DNA of 64,000 nt from contig CAJULR010000036.1 in NCBI GenBank assembly GCA_910587375.1, positions 124,001-188,000 on the forward strand, read 5' to 3'. The position numbers and the translations under genes are program-made. How positions within the stretch are numbered: the first letter of the stretch is position 1; each line of letters opens with the position of its first letter. This DNA comes from Candidatus Gastranaerophilales bacterium (GTDB taxonomy: Bacteria; Cyanobacteriota; Vampirovibrionia; Gastranaerophilales; Gastranaerophilaceae). Below, piece after piece: positions 46,611 through 54,055 of the stretch. The notes under the pieces are model-generated. The model ran no database searches. It was given only the letters and a program-made list of their open reading frames with translations, and was not told where the DNA came from.

Positions 46611-46624
46611 GGTTTAATATTTTT

Positions 46625-46681
46625 TTAATCAAAAACAATATCCGCTTCACCCGAAAGAGTAATATTATTTTTTCCATTAAT
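46625..46681 (-). pseudogene. Possible remnant of a dapF 3' end
   Basis: Between the terminator and the next gene, the minus strand reads INGKNNITLSGEADIVFD then stop, bounded upstream by another stop codon. The pattern [ST]GxAxxV[FY][DE] resembles the closing strand of diaminopimelate epimerase. Only 18 codons remain, so chance similarity is quite possible. Confidence 0.25.
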
Positions 46682-46734
46682 TTATAAAATAATTCTATAA
46701 GTTTTAAGTTATTTTAAGGAATGGAAACAAAAAT

Positions 46735-47613
46735 ATGCAAAGTATTCAAAACAAAGGTCAAATTACTTTTATGCAGGCGCCGGAGGTTAAGATGGAGGAG
46801 TTGAATAACCTCTTTTTTGAACTAACCGCAAAAAATTGCAACCTAAAATGCAGCCACTGCTACATAAAAAGAAATCCGTATAAACAAGAGAAAGATTTTA
46901 TCCATCTTGATAAAATTAAGCAATCTTTAATTTTATCCAAAAAAGAAAACGTTAAATGTATTTATTTAACAGGCGGAGAGCCCATGCTTCACCCCGATTT
47001 TAATACGATTTTGAGACTTTGCTTGAAATTTTCAAATGTTACCGTAATGACAAACGGCACGTTAATAAACGATAAAAAGGCCCGGTTTTTAAGAAAAATT
47101 GATGATGAATCAAGCTTTGAAACAATCTACAGAATAAGTTTAGACCATTACAATGAGCAAAAAAATGATGAAATAAGGGGCCGTGGAAGCTACAGAAAGG
47201 CGCTTCTTGCAATTCAAAGTCTTTATAAATATGAATTTAACCCGATAATTTCTGTTGTAAATTATTTTAACGAGCCAAAAGAAGAGCTGTTTAACGGTTT
47301 TCGTGAAATGTTGAACAAAATTGACTTTGAATTTGAAGATATAAATTTAAAAATAATTCCTTATTTTAACCCCGCAGCGAACACTTTTGACCAGGTTGAA
47401 AACCACAATTTTAACGAAAATGCGCTCGATTGCCACAATTCAAGAATTGTGAGTTCAAAAGGTGTCTTTTCTTGTCCTGTTTTGTGTAATGATTTTAGAG
47501 CGCGCACAGGGGCCACGTTGGAAAGTTTTTCAAAAAAAGCATATCTTGATACAGAAAAATGTTTTACCTGTGTTAAACACGGCGCTAAAGCCTTTAGCAA
47601 CGATTGGATTTAA
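46735..47613 (+). CDS. Radical SAM protein with SPASM-like C-terminal cysteines
   Basis: The 4Fe-4S/SAM motif is CNLKCSHCY (CxxxCxxC), followed by YLTGGEPMLHP. The C-terminal third has further cysteines in ALDCHNSR, FSCPVLCNDFRA and KCFTCVKHG, which suggests an extra iron-sulfur cluster as in SPASM/twitch enzymes. 292 residues. These enzymes often modify peptides or anaerobic sulfatases, but no precursor peptide or sulfatase is next to it, so the substrate is open. AAGGA precedes the ATG. Confidence 0.85.
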   Translation: MQSIQNKGQITFMQAPEVKMEELNNLFFELTAKNCNLKCSHCYIKRNPYKQEKDFIHLDKIKQSLILSKKENVKCIYLTGGEPMLHPDFNTILRLCLKFSNVTVMTNGTLINDKKARFLRKIDDESSFETIYRISLDHYNEQKNDEIRGRGSYRKALLAIQSLYKYEFNPIISVVNYFNEPKEELFNGFREMLNKIDFEFEDINLKIIPYFNPAANTFDQVENHNFNENALDCHNSRIVSSKGVFSCPVLCNDFRARTGATLESFSKKAYLDTEKCFTCVKHGAKAFSNDWI

Positions 47614-47748
47614 AAATCTTTTTGGACCTTTTTAAAGCTAAAGACGTCGTTAAAAACTTTATAATTCCTTCCCTTTCATTTGCAAGTCATGGAAGTTTAT
47701 TCTATAATTTTTTGAAAGCTTTTGAAAGCGGGAGGGATTTTTTAAAAT

Positions 47749-49113
47749 ATGGTAATGGAGCTTGAAGCAGGCAAGAAAAATTTATCAAAGAAGCTTCCGC
47801 CGCACAATTTGGAGGCCGAAGAATCAGTTCTTGGCGCCGTTTTAATTAATTCAAACGATGTGTTAAACAGGGTGGTTGAAATTTTAACCCCGGAAAGCTT
47901 TTATAACCCCAAAAACCGCTTGATATATGAAGCGATGTTTACTCTCTATAACCAAAATAAGCCCGTAGACGCGCTTTCAATCGGGGAATATTTTAATGCC
48001 AAAGGCCAATTGGACGCCATAGGCGGCAGAGAATATCTTAACGATTTGATGATTGACACAATGCTCACTTCAAACGTTGAATATTATGCAAATATTATTA
48101 AAGAAAATGCCACCAAAAGACAGCTTATAACTGCAGGAAGCACGATTATTGAGGAAACTTTTAAAAACCCTGAATCAAAAGCTTCGCTTGAGGCGGCAGA
48201 AAAGCTTATTTTTGAAATTTCCCAGCAGAAAAATTCCCAGCAGATGGAAGCCTTATCAAGTCTTTTGTATGAAACAATGGAACAGCTTGAATACAGGTGT
48301 TCTAATAGAGGAACTTACACGGGTGTTCCAAGCGGCTTTTATGATTTAGACCTTTTAACCGCAGGGTTTCAAAAATCAGACTTATTAATCCTTGCGGCTC
48401 GTCCTTCAATGGGAAAAACCGCATTTGCCCTAAACATTGCGCAAAATGTTGCAATAAGGTCTAAAATTCCTGTTGCGATATTTTCTCTTGAAATGTCAAA
48501 AATTCAATTGACCCAAAGGGTTCTCTGTGCAGAAGCTGAAATTGACGCGCAGAGGGCAAGAACAGGGGAATTGCAGCCGGCAGAATGGCAGAGAATTTCA
48601 TCAATTTTAAACGACTTGCACCTTGCCCCTCTTTTAATTGATGATACGGCGGGGGTAAGCGTTTCTGATATTCGTGCAAAGTGCCGCAGGCTTAAGATGA
48701 ACTATCCTGACCTTGGGCTTATAATAATAGATTATTTGCAATTGATTGAAGACAGGAGTTCTCAAGACAGAACCCAGCAGATTTCATCAATTTCAAGGGG
48801 TTTAAAATCTCTTGCAAGGGAATTGAATGTGGCAATTATTGCGCTATCCCAGCTTTCACGTAAAGTGGAAGAGAGGGGCGATAAGGAACCTATGCTTTCA
48901 GACCTTCGTGAATCAGGCGCAATCGAGCAGGACGCAGACGTTGTTATGTTTATCTACAGAGAAGAATATTACGACAAAGAAAACCCTGAAGTGAAAAACA
49001 AGGCAAGAATTATTGTTGCAAAACAAAGAAACGGCCCGACAGGCAAGTTTGATTTATTGTTCCAGGGTTCAACAACAAGGTTTAAAAACCCGATTAAAAG
49101 AGAAGAAGATTAA
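47749..49113 (+). CDS. dnaB: Replicative DNA helicase
   Basis: Unwinds DNA at the replication fork. N-terminal domain PPHNLEAEESVLGAVLIN, hinge, and the RecA-like motor with Walker A ARPSMGKTAFALN, IFSLEMSK, IIDYLQLI, SRGLKSLARELNVAIIALSQLSRKVEERGDKEPMLSDLRESGAIEQDADVV (an unbroken DnaB signature region). No intein. 454 residues. GGGAGGG precedes the ATG. Confidence 0.97.
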   Translation: MVMELEAGKKNLSKKLPPHNLEAEESVLGAVLINSNDVLNRVVEILTPESFYNPKNRLIYEAMFTLYNQNKPVDALSIGEYFNAKGQLDAIGGREYLNDLMIDTMLTSNVEYYANIIKENATKRQLITAGSTIIEETFKNPESKASLEAAEKLIFEISQQKNSQQMEALSSLLYETMEQLEYRCSNRGTYTGVPSGFYDLDLLTAGFQKSDLLILAARPSMGKTAFALNIAQNVAIRSKIPVAIFSLEMSKIQLTQRVLCAEAEIDAQRARTGELQPAEWQRISSILNDLHLAPLLIDDTAGVSVSDIRAKCRRLKMNYPDLGLIIIDYLQLIEDRSSQDRTQQISSISRGLKSLARELNVAIIALSQLSRKVEERGDKEPMLSDLRESGAIEQDADVVMFIYREEYYDKENPEVKNKARIIVAKQRNGPTGKFDLLFQGSTTRFKNPIKREED

Positions 49114-49129
49114 ATAAGGAAGTAAAACT

Positions 49130-49228
49130 ATGATGACATATGCAACTGCTGCTATAGTTGGTGCGCTTATTGGGGCTGTAATTGGCGGAATTTACCAGGT
49201 TATTAAGAATAAACAAAATAAACAGTAA
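49130..49228 (+). CDS. 32-residue single-helix membrane peptide
   Basis: AAGGAAG lies at correct spacing before tandem ATG codons, 16 nt after the dnaB stop. The peptide has one Gly/Ala-rich hydrophobic helix (ATAAIVGALIGAVIGGIY) followed by a basic tail (KNKQNKQ). Glycine spacing suggests helix packing in the membrane. No family recognised; a good example of a gene too short for ordinary gene callers. Confidence 0.55.
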   Translation: MMTYATAAIVGALIGAVIGGIYQVIKNKQNKQ

Positions 49229-49317
49229 ATTTTGTACCGGTTTTGAAAAATAAAAAAAGCAAATTTTAAAGTTTTCGGGTTTTTACTAGATACTTTTAAA
49301 AAAAATGAAACGGTTCT

Positions 49318-50925
49318 ATGCAAATTTCCCCGATAAATTTTAATATTTATAAAAATGTTCAAAATGTATCGCAAAATGCTCTTAAACGGGCTCATAAGCA
49401 TGCTTATGATGGAAGTGAAAAGTGTTTCACTTCCAATACAAACCCTTTAAGCACAAAATTTAGCGGTATCAGAAATTATTTTCCGAATATTTCTCCTTCT
49501 TTTAAAGGCGCGTGCAGCAATTTAAAAAGGGTGACGGCATATGCGCCGGATGGTACGGAGAAACTTTTAAAAAAGGCGCAGGACGGGTCATATTTAGTGG
49601 ATGCCGAAACAGTCACAAGGATTTATTACGGAAAAGACGCAGAAAAATTTTTAAATTCAACAACTGTTTTTGACAATGATACACAGATAATTTCTCCGCA
49701 TGATGGTGAATTAAGGGTGGAGGTTGACGGAAAAGAGTTTTTGATTGAATCGGACGGGGCTGTTCTTTTAAGGGGAGGAAAAGAGGCTAAAATTACTGTT
49801 TTAAAAAGCAACCCGCTTGTTATAACGTCTGAAAGAAAACCTGTATGGTATGAAGAATACTGTAATAACCCGAAAAACAAAAAGTTTGCGGAAAGGTACA
49901 AAGAATTAAGTGAAATATATAGACATTTTTACGACGGCCATCTTAGAATAAGCGACCTTGGCGAAGACATTGTGAATAAACTGACGGAAACAGACAAGGC
50001 AGACATTGTGGATTCTAATCATATAAAAATGAAACATTTATATGCAGTTGATTATATGATGAAAGATTTAGAGGGAATTTTGTCTGAAGAAGAGATGGCT
50101 ATTTTTAAGATGAAATACATTGCGGCAAAGCGCCTTAATTTAACCACAAAAGAAGCAAGAAAAGTTTTTGTGGAAGATTTAAGCCCTGAAACATTGAAAA
50201 AAATGGTGGATAACAAACTTGTTGCAGACTTGAGAGAACCTGATAAACACAGAATATACTGGCATAAAATGTTTACGGAAGAGCATGAATTAAAAAGAGA
50301 ACTTCAAAACCTTGAATTTACATCTGCCGAACAAAAAGAAATCACAGCATTTTGGAAAAAATCAAATAAACTCGGGTTTGATTTTTCGGGGCTTCGGTAT
50401 GTTTCAGATAACGTTGCAATTTACAGCCTAAAAGACAGGGTGAACAATATGACGGGTGCTCCTGCATATTGGGATACGACATCTTTTGTGGTTTCATCAA
50501 TTGAAAACAATCCGCCACATCCTTATATAGGAACATCGGAAAAACATTCGGATAAAGATTATAAAGAGCCCGTTTTGTTTAAACAGATAAGAATGGCGGA
50601 AGTTTTACATTCGCATTCTGCAGAAATTGATAAGCACCAAACCGAAGTTTATATAGTAACGGAAGGTGCGGGAGCTTTGACTGTGATTGAAGATGGTGTT
50701 CCAAAAACCGTTATTTTAAAACAGGGCGAAGGGCTTATTTTGCAGCCGGGTGTAAAACACTGCGTAAGCGCGTTTAAAGGAAAATATGAACACCTTGTAT
50801 GTCAAATTCCTTCCGGGTTTCACTATGGTCCTGTGTTTAAAATAGACCATGACTTTCCGGAAGGATATTCAGAACAAAAATCAATTCAGGCTGCGATTGA
50901 AAAGCTTGAAAAGGTTGAGCTTTAG
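49318..50925 (+). CDS. Cupin-domain protein with SFKG-type N-terminus, paralog A
   Basis: 535 residues. The N-terminus starts MQISPINFNIYKN and carries NISPSFKG near residue 64. A beta-rich region (about 75-185) begins YAPDGTEKLLKKAQDGSYLVD, followed by a mainly helical middle part. The C-terminal cupin barrel (about 420-510) has HSH (431, 433), E443 and H481 (QPGVKHCVS). The HxH-to-E gap is longer than in standard cupins. The next gene is a paralog that keeps every one of these parts. Enzyme activity cannot be named; a sugar-isomerase-like or sensor role is possible. Confidence 0.72.
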   Translation: MQISPINFNIYKNVQNVSQNALKRAHKHAYDGSEKCFTSNTNPLSTKFSGIRNYFPNISPSFKGACSNLKRVTAYAPDGTEKLLKKAQDGSYLVDAETVTRIYYGKDAEKFLNSTTVFDNDTQIISPHDGELRVEVDGKEFLIESDGAVLLRGGKEAKITVLKSNPLVITSERKPVWYEEYCNNPKNKKFAERYKELSEIYRHFYDGHLRISDLGEDIVNKLTETDKADIVDSNHIKMKHLYAVDYMMKDLEGILSEEEMAIFKMKYIAAKRLNLTTKEARKVFVEDLSPETLKKMVDNKLVADLREPDKHRIYWHKMFTEEHELKRELQNLEFTSAEQKEITAFWKKSNKLGFDFSGLRYVSDNVAIYSLKDRVNNMTGAPAYWDTTSFVVSSIENNPPHPYIGTSEKHSDKDYKEPVLFKQIRMAEVLHSHSAEIDKHQTEVYIVTEGAGALTVIEDGVPKTVILKQGEGLILQPGVKHCVSAFKGKYEHLVCQIPSGFHYGPVFKIDHDFPEGYSEQKSIQAAIEKLEKVEL

Positions 50926-51029
50926 CTCCGGTTTATATAATCAGAATAATCGTTTTGGCGGGTTTAATATAGCAAAAGTTTTTGGTTTTGGTTTTTATAG
51001 AAATACTTTATAAAAACCGAGGATTTTTT

Positions 51030-52646
51030 GTGCAAATTTTTTCTATAAATTCAAATAATTTTAAACCTAAAAGTGTTTATACTAAAAACGCTCAAAAACC
51101 CGGAAGGGTTTTAAACAAATATTCTTATGCAAACAAGGAAACGGGTTTTACCCCTTCCATCAATTTTTCCGGTGGAGTAAATTTTAACGGCATAAGGGGT
51201 TATTTTCCAAATATTTCGCCTGTTTCTTTTCAAGGAACGGCAGAAAGCCTGAAAAAGCTTGATATTTATTCTGCAGACGGGAAAAGAAAGTCTGTTGAAA
51301 AGGCGGAAGATGGTTCATATTTGGTGGATTTTGAAACAGAAACCAGGATTTATTACGGAAAAGACGCCAAAAATTTTCTAAATTCAACAACTGTTTTTGA
51401 AGATGATACGCAAATAATTTCTCCGCATGGCGCAGGGCTAAAAATTGAAACAGACGGAAGAGAAATTTCTGTTGATTCAGACGGGGTTGTGCATTTAAGG
51501 AATGGCAAAAACGCAAAAATAACTGTCTTAGGTGGAAACCCGCTTGTTATAACCTCAAAAAAGGCACCCGATTGGTATGAAAGATATACAAATAACCCTA
51601 AAGATGAAAGCATTGGGGCAAAACAGAGGGAGTTGAGCAATATTTATGCGCATTTTTATGGCGGGCATATTCGGGTGGTGGATTTAGGCGATGAAATTAA
51701 AGATAAACTTATAACTTCAGGGCAGGCAAAAGATTCCGGGGATGGGTTTATTGAGATGAAGAAGTATTATCTTCCTGATTTTACCGAACATCTTTTAGGG
51801 GATGTGTTGAGCGAAGATGAAATGAAGGTGTTTAAGCATTATTATGAAAGGGCGTGGAAATTAAAAATTTCGACAAAGGAAGCAAGAAGGGTTTCGGCCA
51901 AAGGGCTTGATTCTAAATTAAGAGAAAAGCTTAAAGAAAATAAGGTGATTTTTGATTTAAATGAAACTGAAAAGGACAGGGTGTTTTGGGGCAGAACATA
52001 TGGAAGCAAAGCAGAACTTGAAAAGGCTTTGAAAGATTTAGGCTTTAGTAAAAAAGAAATTGAAAACACGGTTAATTTTTGGAAACAGACAAATAAACTC
52101 GGGTTTGATTATTCAGGCTTAAAATATCTTGGGGACGATGTTGCTGTATATAGCCTTAAAGACAGGATAAACAACAGAACAGGCGGCCCGCAATATTGGT
52201 ATTCATTCTCTGTTGTGGTTCCAAGCGCAGAAGACGGGTGTTCTTCTCCGTATATCGGTGTTTCTGAAATGCACACGGATAAAGAGTATAAAGAGGCAGT
52301 TCCCTTTAGACAGATATGGGGTGCTGAGGTTTTGCACTCGCATTTTATAAGCCCAAGAAAATATCAGCGGGAGCTTTATTTGGTGACAGAAGGCGAAGGC
52401 GCGCTTACTGTCATTGAAGATGGCGAACCGAAAACTATTGTATTAAAAACAGGCGAAGGCATTGTGCTTGAGCCTGGGGTTGTACATTGTGTGAGTGCTG
52501 CTAAGGGAAATTATAAGCAGCTTGTTTGTCAGGTTCCTGCAATTAACCATTACAGTAACCCGATAAAAATTGAATATGATTTCCCGGAAGGCTATGACGC
52601 AGACACGACAAGCCAAATGGCAGTCCGTGAACTTGAGTCCATATAA
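51030..52646 (+). CDS. Cupin-domain protein with SFKG-type N-terminus, paralog B
   Basis: 538 residues, about half identical to the preceding protein by eye over the whole length. The open frame starts at 50982, but the GTG at 51030 behind GAGGA gives MQIFSINSNNF, matching paralog A. The N-terminal motif here reads NISPVSFQG. The cupin part keeps HSH, TEGEGALTVIEDG and EPGVVHCVS. Both proteins lack a signal peptide. The two genes are a tandem duplication that has diverged a long time. Confidence 0.72.
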   Translation: MQIFSINSNNFKPKSVYTKNAQKPGRVLNKYSYANKETGFTPSINFSGGVNFNGIRGYFPNISPVSFQGTAESLKKLDIYSADGKRKSVEKAEDGSYLVDFETETRIYYGKDAKNFLNSTTVFEDDTQIISPHGAGLKIETDGREISVDSDGVVHLRNGKNAKITVLGGNPLVITSKKAPDWYERYTNNPKDESIGAKQRELSNIYAHFYGGHIRVVDLGDEIKDKLITSGQAKDSGDGFIEMKKYYLPDFTEHLLGDVLSEDEMKVFKHYYERAWKLKISTKEARRVSAKGLDSKLREKLKENKVIFDLNETEKDRVFWGRTYGSKAELEKALKDLGFSKKEIENTVNFWKQTNKLGFDYSGLKYLGDDVAVYSLKDRINNRTGGPQYWYSFSVVVPSAEDGCSSPYIGVSEMHTDKEYKEAVPFRQIWGAEVLHSHFISPRKYQRELYLVTEGEGALTVIEDGEPKTIVLKTGEGIVLEPGVVHCVSAAKGNYKQLVCQVPAINHYSNPIKIEYDFPEGYDADTTSQMAVRELESI

Positions 52647-52651
52647 ACTTT

Positions 52652-53200
52652 TTATTTTATAAGTGCTTGGATTTCTTTAAAATGTGGATTTTTGGCGGTT
52701 TTTAGCCATTCAAAAAGCACAATTTCAAGACAGGTAATTTTTGCGCCCAAATCGCTTAATAAATCCATCGCACATTCGAACTCTACCTTGTTTCTGCTTG
52801 CGCATAAATCTTTTAAGACAAAAACTTCATATCCTTCTTCAAGAAGTTTCACTGCCGTTTGATAAACACAGATGTGTGCTTCAATTCCGCAGATTATTAC
52901 CTGTTTTTTGCCCAAAGACCTGATTTTTTCAGTGTACCCGGGTTCCATCAAAGCACAAAAATCGGTTTTTTCTGTCGGAACACAAGTGTTTGGAAGTTCT
53001 CTTTTAATTTCTTCAATTGTTTGCCCGAGGCCTTTTGGGTATTGTTCTGTCACAAGTGTGTTTACGCCCAAAATATTTGCAGCGCGCACAAGTTTTGGCG
53101 CTTTAATTAACATCTGTTCTTTTATGCCGTGGTTTAGGGCGGCCATAAGTTTTTCCTGAATATCAACAATTAAAACTAAACTATCCATTGTTTTTAACAT
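52652..53200 (-). CDS. Isochorismatase-family cysteine hydrolase
   Basis: 182 residues with the catalytic triad of the family: Asp in LVLIVDIQEKL, Lys in PTEKTDFCAL and Cys in IICGIEAHICVYQTA. The fold is that of YcaC/nicotinamidase-related hydrolases. Substrate unknown. It is convergent with the cupin gene (6 bp apart). Confidence 0.88.
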   Translation of the reverse strand: MLKTMDSLVLIVDIQEKLMAALNHGIKEQMLIKAPKLVRAANILGVNTLVTEQYPKGLGQTIEEIKRELPNTCVPTEKTDFCALMEPGYTEKIRSLGKKQVIICGIEAHICVYQTAVKLLEEGYEVFVLKDLCASRNKVEFECAMDLLSDLGAKITCLEIVLFEWLKTAKNPHFKEIQALIK

Positions 53201-53272
53201 AAAAATTTCCTTATTTGTCTGTTAATGCTTGATTTTTATTATAAAGCAAAAATTAATGGTATAATAAATTTT

Positions 53273-53914
53273 ATGAAAAAAATTATTTTATTATTTGTTT
53301 TAACGCTTTTTATGGCGCTTCCTTCTTTTTCAGAAGAAGTTTCCGATAAAGATACATCAAACAAGGTTGTGGTTGAAAGTTTATGCGACTTTTCCTTTGA
53401 AGATGAAGCACATACTGTTACTTTAAAGGTTTTAAAAGAAAATGCCTTTGAAAATGGCATTGTTTTTGAAAAAGAGAGTGTTTTAACGGCAAAGGTGACA
53501 AAGGTTGTTGACCCGAAAAGGGGCAAAAGAAACGGATATTTAATTGTTGAGCCCCTAAATTACACCATCCCTTCTTTGGGCGAAACAAAGAGTGTAGGTG
53601 AAAAAGCCTGGAGGGCAAAGGTTTTAGGGTATAAACCGTTTGATGTGAAAAAATCTGCTGTTGGCGCGGGGCTTGCCGTTGCTGGGCATTTTGTGAAAGG
53701 AATTGGCCAGTTTTATTATTTTGGCAAGGGTGTAATAAAACCTGAAGAGGGCGAAAACCGTTTGGTTTCAGGGGTAAAAAACGTTTATGAAAATTCTCCT
53801 TTGGCATACATTGAAGAGGGGGAAGAGGCAAAAGTTCAAACGGGCGATTTACTTCTTTTGAAGTTTTATTATGAAGATGTACCGAAATGGAAATTTTGGA
53901 AAAGAAACCAATAA
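53273..53914 (+). CDS. Exported protein of unknown function, related to 7472-8161
   Basis: The frame is open from 53225, but TATAAT at 53260-53265 ends 7 nt before the ATG at 53273, which starts a signal peptide (MKKIILLFVLTLFMALPSFS). The mature part contains FEKESVLTAKVTKVVDPKRGKRNGYLIVEPLNYTIPSLGETKSV and later a Gly-rich segment and GDLLLLKFYYEDV. The arrangement copies the protein at 7472. Probably periplasmic. No named family. Confidence 0.7.
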   Translation: MKKIILLFVLTLFMALPSFSEEVSDKDTSNKVVVESLCDFSFEDEAHTVTLKVLKENAFENGIVFEKESVLTAKVTKVVDPKRGKRNGYLIVEPLNYTIPSLGETKSVGEKAWRAKVLGYKPFDVKKSAVGAGLAVAGHFVKGIGQFYYFGKGVIKPEEGENRLVSGVKNVYENSPLAYIEEGEEAKVQTGDLLLLKFYYEDVPKWKFWKRNQ

Positions 53915-53940
53915 TCTTTTGGCTGTTATATTTGTGGCTT

Positions 53941-53971
53941 AAAAAGTTTCTTTGCGTTTTGTAAACTTTTT
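53941..53971 (+). terminator. Candidate terminator after the exported protein
   Basis: AAAAAGTTT (53941-53949) and AAACTTTTT (53963-53971) form a 9-bp stem ending in T, 27 bp after the stop codon. Confidence 0.55.
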
Positions 53972-53990
53972 GCAATATTGCTTAAAAGTG

Positions 53991-54010
53991 TCTAATATCA
54001 ATATATTAGA
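53991..54010. repeat. 8-bp inverted repeat upstream of the GH13 gene
   Basis: TCTAATAT and ATATTAGA face each other across 4 nt (CAAT), 46 bp before the GH13 start codon. It could be an operator or part of the 5' leader; nothing shows which. Confidence 0.4.
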
Positions 54011-54055
54011 GAATTTTTGTGTTGTTAATTAAATATTTTAGAGGGAAATTACCGT

